Positions 36,226 through 48,500 of a stretch of 64,000 bases of DNA are shown one piece after another. The notes under the pieces are model-generated. The model ran no database searches. It was not told where the DNA came from and saw only the letters and a list, made by a program, of their open reading frames with translations. This stretch comes from Bugula neritina (Eukaryota; Bryozoa; Gymnolaemata; Cheilostomatida; Bugulidae), in assembly GCA_964035545.1 (NCBI GenBank), contig OZ037766.1, forward strand, positions 5,991,722 to 6,055,721, in the 5' to 3' direction. Made by a program: the position numbers and the translations under genes. The number at the start of each line of letters is the position of its first letter. The first letter of the stretch is position 1.

Positions 36226-37669
36226 CTAAAGATATAATATGCATATAATGTGCAGATAATTCATTGTAATAGCTTGCTATGCTTTTCTCCTAGCTATTTT
36301 TGCTGAATCCAAGACATTTCAAAAATAACAATTGGAAAATGGACAATTGGAAAGTAGACATTTAGAAAATCAAGAATATTTAACATGGCCTAAAATGCCT
36401 TTAAATGCCTTTGAGGGCCACATAAATGTAGGCTGGGGGCCACATCAGGCCCTGGAGACGCCTATCGGACAGCCTTGTCAGTTAACTGATAAAATATGAC
36501 ACCTTACTTTATAATTATAATATTATATATATCTTTATATACTTCATATATGTTGAAACCCACAGGTTTGATCCAAATCTATGTAATTTCTAAACCCATT
36601 AGTTTTGCAGTCACTGCTTTAAAATCTGCGTACTTTTTACTTTTAATGTCATGGGACTACTCGTACATTGTCTCACCAGTTTTTACTATACTGATAAAAC
36701 ACACAATATTATATAATATACTTTGATAAAAGTGGCATGTTTAAATTTGGCTGTGTTATCTCTTTTAATACTCTCAAAGTTATGTTTCATGCACCAATCA
36801 TGGCTTTGGTCTACGACTCTTTATTTGGCGAAGTTCCAAATTTTAAACTTTCAAGCTATTTGCTTGTCACTATAAGTAGTTCAGCAGTAAATGGGGCGTG
36901 TAGCAACAACGCAAGTTAAGTTGGCACAAATATTTTTAGCAACTGTAAGCTGATAAACTTGCAAGTTTGACTTTTCACAAGTGCTCTACCTTTACTGTCA
37001 TATGGTATGTATGCATTGTATACATACCTTTGCAGAATTTACACAGTTGATGCTTTTTTACTGAGGACAGACATTATATATAAGCATAGGCTTTCAAATT
37101 TGCAATATTACCATCTGTCTACTTTGATTTACTGTTGTTTAGTAGTAAAAATTGAGCCTAAATTGCTTAGTACATGCAAAGTATACTATTGTACTGTATT
37201 ATATATACTCCTAATACTAAATGAAGTGGTGTGCTACATCTAAACTCTATATGTTAAGCATAGAGATGCATATTCTAAAATAGCTTTCAAGTTGTTGCTG
37301 CTGTACTGGTTGCCTTTACATGGCAGCAGGCATTGTGTAAAAAAGAATCGTATTTTTGAGCATACAATGAAAACTACTTATAGTGGTAAGAAAACAGTGT
37401 TATCACTTTGAGTTTAGTTAGGTGATTATTTCTCAGGCAAAGTGCAATTGAAGATACAGGAAGCCTGCAGTAAGCATGCTCCAACATTACATGTCTTCTC
37501 CACTAACAGTTTCTGAATTTTTATAACCTCACATTTTGTTTGAAAAGCTTATGGAAGTTTCTAGTCTCAAACTTCTAAACTTGACAATTCAACAAATAAA
37601 ACTAGAAACAAGAAATTACATACATGCAGACAATTTGTAAGCCAACACTGCTTCTGTTAGATTAAAGTC
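36226..37669. other. AT-rich non-coding stretch with a decayed hAT end
   Basis: Apart from the hAT-like fragment at 36395-36478 I see no gene. Open frames here are short, AT-rich and lack splice or family support. It probably belongs to the 5' intron of the AKAP-motif gene or to intergenic DNA. Confidence 0.4.
36395..36478 (+). mobile_element. Decayed terminal fragment of hAT-like element
   Basis: GAGGGCCACATAAATGTAGGCTGGGGGCC...CTATCGGACAGCC aligns by eye with the right end of the element at 37670-39394 (GGGGCCACACAAATATAGCTGGAGGGCC...CTGTTGGACAGCCC). It is diverged and lacks a matching left end. Confidence 0.6.
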
Positions 37670-39394
37670 CAGGGGTGTCCAACCTTTTCAGACCGAGGGC
37701 CAGTCTGCAAGTTTCAGCTTGAGCTGGGGGCCACGACATCTTTTTCGTTTTTAAAATAAATTTTCAAGATTCATTAAACATCTGCAGGCCATATGCATTG
37801 TAATTATAAGCGAGGGCTAGGCTTTGCATGTTTATTAAAATTATAACATATTTGAATAGATATATATTATTTATATGTGTATGTGTGTATATATGCAATT
37901 AATTAAAATAGGTAAACAAGAAACATTTCATTTTTATTACTTTAATAATCAATAATTAGATATGCATTTATGTTTGTGCATAAGAAATTATACATATATA
38001 TTCATACAAAGTATATATTCATGATTGTACATGCAAATTTAAACAAGATGTGCCAGTGCTAAGAGTCTGTACTCATATCAGTATAGTTATATTTTACAAC
38101 CATCAGTGAAACACTTGTGAGTACACAGCGAGTACTGTTTGCCTTGAACCATTATGTTAATATCTGGTTTCGTATTAGAACATATTATAACCCTTAGTTG
38201 CTGGACTAAGTGCTGACTAGTGAGTGAAGTGTAGTATTTATTTTGTGTATCTCATTTGACTGAAAATTGAAAGCTCAGAGTTCAAACCTTCAAGCTATCT
38301 CAGTGCAGTGCAGCATCTAACAAGCAGTCAAAGGTCAAAAGTCAAAGGTCAAAGATCGAGGCGATCACAAATCCCAAATAATTTCAGTACATACTCGCAC
38401 AAAATTCATTATAAAACAAAATTGTTTAGGCATTTAACCTTAAAACAGTATGTAAATGAAAACGAACATATACACAATAATATTTTGGTACTGCATAAGT
38501 GAAGTGTGTCAGGGATTCTTCAACTACTTATCTTTCACAATACAATCAATAAAAGTGAGATCTCAGTTATACTTTCAAAAAAGTCTTGTCTCTATATGGC
38601 CTGTCCTGATTAAATGTCTTTGAAATACCTGTCTGCGCAGGATAGCTAAGGGCAACTTTTTAGCTGCAACTGCCTTGCTGAGGTTTGCATTGTAACTGTG
38701 TAAAAATTCAGTACCAGTAAAAACAATCTTATTTAATTGAAGGCTACTAGAATCAAAATTTAAAAACTATGGTGTGGATCTTATTTTTTCTCAGTGCAGC
38801 TTTTTTGGAATTTTTTCATTCTTTTGTAAAGTTATAGAAAAAAACTGCACATTTTTGGCTAATTTTGCCTCAAAAGTTTATTTTTGTAGTACCAGTATAA
38901 TATCTTAGCAGGAAATCATGATATCTGAATAAAAAAAGCAACGACTTTTAGATTTTATATTAATTGTGGATTTATGCACGGGAAATGGTATATTTCTTTT
39001 CAAGTAGTAAACGCTGTGCATCAATTCACACTTCAGTGAACGCGTAGAGATGAGCATATAATATAGGGGTCTGCATTACTATAAGTCACAGGCTTGCTAG
39101 CTAACAGACTATAATGACTAGCTTGCTGTTATTGGTTGTAGTTTGATCTCAGGCTAAACAATGACAAGTAGGCAACACGCATGCCACCCACAGAACAATA
39201 TTGTAGAAGAATTTAAACTACATTTTAATAGAAATTCTTAGTGGGATGCTTTCAACTATCCTATGTGCTGCTGTTTCAGGCTAGCTAGCAAATTTGATGA
39301 ACAAAAATTTGTAACTTGCTATACCTTTGGGGGGCCACACAAATATAGCTGGAGGGCCGGATCCGGCCCGCGGGCCGCCTGTTGGACAGCCCTG
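37670..39394. mobile_element. Non-autonomous hAT-like DNA transposon (1.7 kb)
   Basis: The terminal inverted repeats are CAGGGGTGTCCAAC at the left and GTTGGACAGCCCTG at the right, the common hAT terminus type, with GGCC-rich subterminal sequence (GAGGGCC / GGCCCGCGGGCC). GATTAAAG before and GATTAAAC after give a near 8-bp target duplication, with TC extra at the left border. The interior is AT-rich with no transposase ORF. It carries a run of nuclear-receptor-like half sites at 38326-38357. Confidence 0.8.
38326..38357 (+). promoter_or_regulatory. Run of DR1-spaced AGGTCA half sites inside the hAT-like element
   Basis: Reads GTCA-A-AGGTCA-A-AAGTCA-A-AGGTCA-A-AGATC: about four hexamers each separated by one A. 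DR1 spacing is bound by RXR/HNF4/COUP-type receptors in animals. Function here is unknown; it may only be a short simple repeat. Confidence 0.35.
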
Positions 39395-42361
39395 GATTAA
39401 ACCATAATTAATAAAAGGTGCGGCCATGCTTGAATTCACACAAAACCTAAGACGCCAAAGATCAAGTTAAGCAACCATCAGTGTAAATATAGTATTACAA
39501 AACTGTGCAAAGTAAATTGCAATTGAAAGCTTTGAAATTGCTCTTTGCTCTCTCTACAACTGTTTGCTTTAGAAAAAGTAGCTTGTTTACTATGAAAGCA
39601 AGATTAGGCACACAAATACCGCGCTTTTTAAACTCAAGCGTCATGTTTCTAGTATATTGCTCAGTACTTTTAGCGTGGCTTCATAGTAGTGTAATGTATA
39701 GACTCATTTCAGAATGAATCAACGGTTTGCATTGACAAGCAATGTATGTACCTACTATAACTTAAAACGCATTGATAGTGTTAATGTCACTCTTGGCCAA
39801 TGTTATCAAAACTAATCTTGGCAAAATAAACTGTATGTATGCTACATCTTGTTTGTTTTAACCTGCATTTGTTGTTTTTGTTGAGAGCATTATGTAGCTT
39901 ATAATATTCATTTGATTGCAGGGAAGTATGTGTATATCTTTGCTTATAGGACGGAGTTCTAGCTAAATGCAGCACTTAGCAACAATAAAAGCCTGCCATT
40001 TTAGGGTGTTCTTATGAAAAGCAGCGTCATCTTATGACATCACCATTTTAAAAAGCAATCTTGATCAAAACATTGCAAATGTTCCGTGTTTAAAATTGTC
40101 CAATTATAATTACCCATTTTTAGAACCATTGCACTCCAATTGGCTAATAACTGTGCAGAAAATTTTCTAAACAGAATACACACGTGAACTATAGCTTTTG
40201 TCAGTAAGTTTTAACATGCAGCTGTATTTCCTCCCTCCTTCCCCAAAAAAATCCCCCTCAGTGTTAAGAAATTCTTTTGCAACAGGAAGTTATAGGTACA
40301 ACCGGGTCAAGTGAATAACTGATATAATCTTTGAGTGGGATTGGCATGGTACTCAGTAGTTTATAGGCTATTTTACAAAAGGTATTTACACAAAATAAAA
40401 TACTAACCTCATCAGATACTATGACTGAAGAGGAACTGGGTTGTCACAAACATGAATTGCTTTAAACATCGTAAGCATCCAGGTTATTTTGATAAAATCA
40501 ATTACTGTTAATTAAAAGATCATACTTTTTTAGTAGCATTCACAAAATATATACAAAAAATCTCAACTCAATATACCAGAAAAAATGAATTAAAATATAT
40601 GTGTTAATAGCACTGATATTGACGTGACCGTGGCACATGAAAAATCTGAAAAAAGAGTTGTCTTCTTTTTTTCTATATTAATATATAGAGCTTGTCGTGA
40701 AAATAAAGATTTTTTTAAAAAAATATTGTGACCCTCTGGTAACTTCCTGAATTTAGAAAATTAACTCATATATTTCTTTTCATGTGGACAACAGCTCACT
40801 TTTTTTTAAATTTATTTTGAAGCTCTTTTCGTAAAAAATAATCAAAAGTAAAAAATCCAAAATTTTTACAAATTGGTTCGGGGCTTGACGTGAAAGGCAT
40901 TTGGACGAAGATGTCAAGGTCACCATTAATAAATTTATTTCATCACAATTCACAATACTGCACGGAAAGTTAATGAAGTGAGCTGAAAATTAGGTTGCTA
41001 GCATATTGATATACATTATATTGATTGTTGCAGTATTATTTTTGAAATTTGTTTTGTTATCAGTTATGTTTAACTTCTTCATAGAGCTGCTGTTAGACTA
41101 AGAGTAAGACATAATATTAGCAACAATGATAATATTAATAATAATAATAATATTTATATTAAATTAAAATTATTATTAAATTCACGGTGAAGTATCACTA
41201 TCACTATGAGTATGAGTATCGTATAAATTAATTATGAGTATGAGTATCACTATGACATTAACTCAATCAATGATTGACTATTACTATGAATATGAATATG
41301 GCTTCTAATTCTTGTAACTTTTGACTATGACGATGCTGATACTGATAGTGATAATCACTGCCAGCCCAAGTCTCATACTCATAGTGATACTATTAGTATT
41401 AATAATTAGTATTACTATTAGTACAACTACTAGTATTACTCATAGTTCTGATAATGATGCAGATGATAGTTTTAAAAGTTCTACTTCTACTTTTATAGTA
41501 AGCTAGATTGTATATGTTGAGCTCTACTCATTTTTTACTACTAATTTGCTAATACTAATACTAATAGTAATAGTAATACTAATAATAGTTATAGTTGTTA
41601 TAATGATAGTAATACTAATAGTAATAATAACTATTTCAATTTGATAATTTATGTTTTATAACAGCATTATCGCTTATCATTTACATTGGTTCATAATATG
41701 CTTATTTTAATTTTGCTTTGTGTGTTTTGTCATGTTGTAAATTTAAGTTCGTATGGTTATTTAATGAACTAGAGAACTAGCCAAATGTTATGTAACGGTT
41801 GCAGTAATTTACTATAAACTCAGTGAAATTTAAAACCTAATTGATATTACTATGACATTGATTGTACAGAGGTAGCTAAAATATACATTAAATTACCAAT
41901 AATTTTAATTCGCCAATACACTATGAGTAGAACAATCAAATGCAATGATAGAAAATTAATTAGTCATAGCAGCCCGTTGCTTGAGGAACATTGAGCTACA
42001 GGTCTAAAATGATGTAGTTTTGTGATCCCTTATATAACAAAATAATTTTTTCAAACTGGTTTAATACTTTTATTATAAACACGCTTATCAAAGTAACATG
42101 TTTTTGATGTATATTCTATTAAAAAAGCAATCACATCAGGTTTTCAATTTGTATGTTGTACAAAGTTTATTATGGTGACAAGTTACTAAATTATATGGTT
42201 CAGCTTTGTAAAGTAAAGCTGATAAAATAAAAACAATTATGTGATTGTTTTACTGCTATATATTAAATTTAAATGAGTTGAATAATATCCTAGTGCAGTG
42301 AATTAGATATTTTTTTAGCTTTGGTACACCTGTTTGTTATAGGCTAACATTCCACCAATAG

Positions 42362-42562
42362 AAGAATGGTGCAAGTAGAAGAAATTTCAGGCGCAGAAAG
42401 CTAAGGAGCAGTCGGAATGCTGCCAGAGTTGTGAAGAGGCACTTGAAAAAGCTGAATTTCAATAATGACATGAAATTCGTAACAGATCACCCTGGTGTAT
42501 TTGAACTGACATGGCCAGCAGAGTTCTCGAAGTCACATACAACAGCTATTTACATCATCATG
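42362..42562 (+). pseudogene. Exon-like ORF remnant inside element copy 1
   Basis: Acceptor-like CCAATAG, then 67 open codons rich in Arg/Lys at the start (RRNFRRRKLRSSRNAARVV) and ending at an ATG|GTTAGC donor. A second stretch in matching phase runs from TTTTAG|ATG at about 42758 to TGA at about 42882. I do not recognise the protein. The same block occurs in copy 2 at 56030-56230; the four base differences I can see all change amino acids, so there is no sign of purifying selection between these copies. Confidence 0.4.
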
Positions 42563-45504
42563 GTTAGCTTAAATTTAATTCCTATATCAGTCTCTAATAT
42601 ATAGTTTGATATCTGCTGTAAATTTGCTTAAGGAGCATACACATAACCAAAACTGAGTTACACTATAGTATTTGTTCTTGAATATATTTACCAAGATAAG
42701 TAGATTTGCTAATTCATTAACAGTAAAATTATAATGATACAACAATTTTTCTTTTAGATGATTCAATCAATAACACAAGACACTACAACATGGTTTTGCA
42801 GTTATAGAGTATTAATTTTCTGGCTCTTTCCAAATCTTCAGAGAAGGCAAAGAAAACCACTGTCAGCTTGCCTTTATAACTGAGTGCACGCGTCTTCCAC
42901 CTACAGATGATGATAAACAATTTGCTGGTGTGGAACTTTCTAATTTTGTTTACAATGAAGATAGATTATAGGACATTATTCTTTATGTAAAGATTGTCAA
43001 GTTTTGTTATAATTAAGAACAGTTTTAGTTTCAATAAATCGGTTCAACATTATGGACATCATTGCACAAGCATTTTAATCTTTACTATCTACAAAGGTAT
43101 CTGATGGACTACTTGAAAATACAAAACTATGCTCCAGATACACAATGAACTGACCAGCAAAGTTAAAATGAGTTGGAGATGTAGAACATAATATCTTGTT
43201 CAAGGCTTTTCCCTGCTGTTGGAACCTTCTACTTCAGAACACTGAATTGAACAAACATATGTAGATGTATGAAACTTTGCAAACAATAATAATGTGAAAT
43301 TAGTTGCTAAGTATTACATTGCTAATAAATACAGCATTGTGTAATGTTTTATTTAATTTTTTTTGAGCCATTTGATCTATAGGCCTGCATAGTATTTACT
43401 ATATTATAACTAATAAATTGCAGACACATTATGTCAGACCAGTTTCCATTTAAATAGAATCGTGTAGGCTATCAAATTTGTAGAAGTAAAAAACCGAATT
43501 CTTATTGAGTAAAATACTTGCCTTTTTTTTCATGATGCCTCTACTGCTAAAAAGAGAAGTTTTTATCAATACAGCTCCATCAATCTGTATCCTGATGAAG
43601 CTAGTAGTTTAGGAACATTTGTGGCGGGGAGTGTAGGCTGAGCTGCAGTATAGGAAGAACCCCAACATATGTAATCTATTCAGCACATTATATGTATATT
43701 TATTCAAAAAAGAATTTAGAAAACGCTTTATGAAGCATGAACAAAGTAAAAATTAATGCTGGTGAAAGTAATATTATTACACCCATTAGAATTACTAGCA
43801 GCTATAGCATTAAAATTATGTATTTTCATAAAAATGTGTCTAATTTATGCTACAAAGTTATTACTGCCAAAGGTTACAAAATTTACCAGTCACATTCATG
43901 CAGCTGGCGGAGAATAACTAACTTTCACATGCAATAAATACAATTAGTAGCTCAATCTAAAACTAATGCGCTATTAAATGTTAGGAGTATAAGTTATAGT
44001 TATTTTAAGGAATAATTGCAAAAAAGTTACTTAGAGGAATTTAACTCTTATTATAATGTAATTATCTTCCAAGATATATTACAACATCACTACTTGGATG
44101 CATACAATGTCATATTTATATTGGCATCAACATAATTTTCAATAATTTCCAATCTATTAACTTGAGCATTATGATTGTGATTATTTTATAAATAAGGCGA
44201 TGATTAGGCACTGTTGGTATTTTGGTTCAATTTATTAATAGCTGTAACAGGCAGAGTTGTAAATATAATGGATATATCAAAATTCCAATGGGTATAGTAC
44301 TCTAACACAACATTGATACTAATAATTGTAGCCACTTACTCTTAGAGTTAGTGAATAATGATACAGTCATAACAATCTGAATTTCAATCAGCATTAGAGA
44401 TAGGCTGACTGCTTTATAATATTATAGTTATGTCAAATTGAATTTATTCACTATAACTATAAAATTTATGATTATAATTATAAATTAAAATAATTTAAAT
44501 ATTATATAATATATTGATAATTATTGGAATCATAATTATATTTATTGTTATGATCATTATGATTATAATGATTTAATATTATCTTTGTTTGTATTTAAAG
44601 TTGTTCCTTAAATTTAAAGTTGTTTAAGTTTTATAAATTTATTATAATTATATTACTGTATAAGTATTGCTATTAGTATTAGTATAATTAAATTATTATA
44701 ATTTATATTTTATTATTTATATTATTATTTATTTTACTTTTTATTTTAAGACCAGCAGTTCAAATTAATACTTGTGTCGTTTGTTTTATATTATAACTTA
44801 CAAGTATAACTATTAACATAATAATTTTACATTTGTTATTAGTATTACTATGAATATAAATATTTATATTAATATAAATATAGCTATTGGTATAACTTAT
44901 ACTTATAGTTATAACTAATATTATAAGTATTAGTTTCGAAACTGATTCTGCTCCGTAACTGATACTGTCATATGATTATCATTATGACTGATAATAGTAT
45001 TAATAAATATAACCATTGAATATTATTAATAATAGTTCACCAATAGGCGACAGTCATAGACTTAGAGTTAGAGTGAGAGTCATAGACATAGACTAGTGAT
45101 ACTCATAGTCATAGTCATACTGATACTGTGATTCAGTTTCACTGATTCAGTTACAAATTTCAAAACTTGGTTTTACGTAGACAACTACTAACCTATAATT
45201 CATCACAAAACGGTTGAAAATCATCATTTACTGCATATTTAAGAGTAATTTTCTGGTAGTGTGGTCGACATGATAATTGAAATTAAAATAGGGAAAATAA
45301 TTATTTTGTGATTTACAGCAAGTTACAAACTAGCGAAATGGAATAGTCCATTTGAAAACAGTCAAATTAGTTACCTTTCTTGATGTTGCGTAGCTAACGT
45401 TAGTTATTAGTAGCCGCCCGAAGAGTAACATTCATGTGATTTGAACTACGAATAACGAGAATCTGTGACAAACCCGCTTCTTAATAACTTTACGCGATAT
45501 AAAC

Positions 45505-48500
45505 TCACGCTACAATAGGGCTATTTTGCCATCCCCACGTCAGAATAGGACACGGAGGGCACGCTCGCGGGCAAGTCTGGGCAAGTCCAAGACACCTAAT
45601 ATGACCACTTTTACTTACATTTTTGTAGTGTTTTCGTATAAGAAATTGGATAAAATGCTGATAAAACAGTTGAAAAGCATGCAAACTTTTGCTCAAATGT
45701 AATAAATAACCTGGAAGCTTACCGCCTTTAACTATCAAAGTTTTGGCAATATTTTGTAGAAACATGTTAGAATATTTGGCAGTTACATCAACACCACAAT
45801 CACAAGAGTTCAAACTCAACCAACTATGTCGAGTTCTATTAATCCTGGGTAAGTTATATTTTCGAAATCACTTATGCACATTGTTGACTAGGCAAACTTA
45901 CTGTTTGTCTTCAATAACCTTTGAGTAGCGAAGTACACCCCTGACAAATAGTGCTCCTGCGTCCATGAAGTCCTGCTGATTGTAGTGTCGTGACCCTTGT
46001 CTGAAAATGAATAATTCATGTAACATTTTAGCCTTGCTTTATTTTCTATATTGGATTTATGTCTCTTAGTTGTGAATAGAAGTTGTTGATATCAAAAACC
46101 ATAAATCAGTGTTCATGATTATTGAGATAGCCTAACTTCTTTAAATTTCTTTATAACTTTTGGTTTGGAGACATTGGTTGAAATTCTTGCGAGAATACAA
46201 CTTCTTTTCCTACATTTCTAATCTAAAACACAGGCTTTTCTCAATTTCTTCATGACTGCGCCTACACCTCAATTAGGCTGCTTCTCAAATCAGCAAACTT
46301 ACACACCTTGAATGATTGGTATTATTTTGCAATCTGATAATATATTATTGCATACCCATATATGCTACATATGCACTATAACAAGGACATTATTGTACGT
46401 AGGTTAATTATAGAAATTAAATTCAGTTGAGTTTGTCAGAAGTATTTTGGCAGGTAAACTTACTGATCAATCTTAGTGCCAGAGAATGTGGCTTCCATTG
46501 TGAAGCTGTTGATGATTTGGTGCTGTCTATACATGACTACTCTGCCAGTCGACTCTTTACACTTTCTTATTGAAAATCGAGATGATTCAAAGTTAAACAT
46601 ATCTGGGTCCTATAAAATGTAAAAAAGAAACTTATTTTTTATAATTCCATTGACTGTGTATAGAAAAGTGCTATTCTATGAATTTATTATAAAGGGGCTA
46701 GGTCTAATATAATATAAATTAAACCTGGCTATACAACTGTTCTTCAACAGTTGTGAAACTGAAAAGGTTTTTTCTTAATTTATAAAGTTTTTTTACAAAT
46801 TAGATACTCAAATTCCCAATGTTCGGCCATGGCAGCATGGGTTCTGTGATTCAAGAAAGACAAGGTATATGGGAGGGTTGTATTACCTCACATTATGATA
46901 GAGTAGTTAGAACATAGGTAAATTTCTAACATACTAGTTGTGATATGATGAAGGGTAGCATTCGCTCATTGAGGAAGTCTTTTACTGTGCTGTCTGGGTC
47001 ATTTCCTTTGAAGTCGTTGCTATTGCTGTTTCCATACATGAAGACATTTGACTTTCTGCTATGGCCATGGAAGTCACAGTATACAAATACCTGTTGTGAA
47101 ACATATTATAGATAGTCTACAACTGGAATAGTATCCATAGTACTACAGGTTTTATCTTTTATTAAAAGAGTTTGGTCGCTTTTTAAATAGTATGTTATGG
47201 ATTGGCGTAGGTAGCAGCTGAATGACCACTAATTTAGAAAGTATGTGGCTCTACCCTTACACAAGCTAAAACCCAAGCTGTCTGCTCTACATTACTATCC
47301 GTTTGGATCATTAAAAGCTGTTTTCATTCAATCTATACAGTAAGATAGAAAGAATCTAAGCTTTTAAACTGTAGTTAAAAAATTCCAGGTTTAAAAATTA
47401 TGTCGGTACATGCAGTGGTAGTTCTAGTGATATACATGTAGTAGTGGTGATGTATATGCAGTGATAGTTTTATAAATATTTTGATAGGGATGTACATGCA
47501 ATGCTAATGGTATGCTTTGTCCAAATATATTTGTTACGTACATCTGTTTCTTGCTGAATTGACGCAACGAGTTGTTTAACATGCCATATGGTAGGGAATC
47601 TTTCAACACGAGGCCATCTGTAGTTTCTGTTCAAATCCTTTGCTTGCAGGGAGCATCGATAGTTGCCTACTATAACTCCATCTGGGTTAAGCATGGGAAT
47701 AATTTTGAACACAAAGTGGTCTCGTAACTCCTAAAATTGTTATAATAGATGTAGTTATATGCAAAAATGCGTGTTTTAGATTTTTTGCAGTTGCTGTATT
47801 AAGAAAGAGTGTTTTGCATGTATTGTTATATATCATATAGCATGCCATAGGAACTATATATAGGTTTTTATTATAATATAGTGACATGATACTAATAGCT
47901 TTATACTTTGTTGTATAAAAATAAAATACAAAAATTAATTGCATTGAATTTTAATTCCTTAGGGATTGTTTGTATACTCTTTTCAAACTGATAATTTCTT
48001 AAACATGGATAACTTAATGATGCACAATGCTATAGCATGTCTACCTTTGCATCTGGGTGGTCACTGACTAGAAAATCATATAGGCCTTTCATCATCCAAC
48101 TGGAGTTGCTTTCTCCTGGATGAACTCTAGCTGACACTACCACACACTTTTTATTGCAGTGATTCTTTGCTGCATAAATATAAGAACGAAATTTATTGTT
48201 TAATTCTATGCACTTAATTTACCTGAATTCTGAGAAGACAACTCTAAATTATATATTGACCGTATAAGCCTATTACGTATTACTTGTTAGCATATAATAT
48301 CAAATTACAAGTTACAAAAGAGCAGGTGGGAAAAAATAAAAAGAACTTTGGATCACACAAAGCTTTTGTATATAGTAGTTCATTCTTAAACAAGTGTTAC
48401 TTTATATTCTTACCAAAGTTTGTAATAGTTAGCAGATAACAGGGATGGCCAGCCCTTGTTTCACACATTACTTCCTGTCGAACATAAGACTTGTAATCCT

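Larger units (their letters stand above)
40466..45727. mobile_element. TTAA-flanked 5.3-kb DNA element, copy 1 (inside the last AGBL exon)
   Basis: Flanked by TTAA at 40462-40465 and 45728-45731. After TTAA the left end reads ACATCGTAAGCATCCAGGTTATTT. The reverse complement of the right end reads AGGCGGTAAGCTTCC and then AGGTTATTTA, so the inverted repeats are about 24 bp with few mismatches. TTAA targets are typical of piggyBac and Kolobok superfamilies; these termini are not obviously the usual piggyBac CCC type. No transposase-length ORF is visible, so it is non-autonomous or decayed. The interior has low-complexity TATGAGTATCACTATGAC-like blocks, an exon-like ORF at 42362-42562, and a GC-richer right subterminal zone (45380-45600) with an open minus-strand frame. 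It is near-identical along its length to copy 2 at 54065-59403. Confidence 0.88.

Noticed and set aside
40408-40435. First coding exon of the AKAP-motif gene (ATGAG|GTTAGT)
   Set aside because: Phase fits and it would give MRRESEAYL, but the start context is weak, it is 4 kb away, and the same bases read as the orphaned end of the AGBL exon. Kept only as a possibility.
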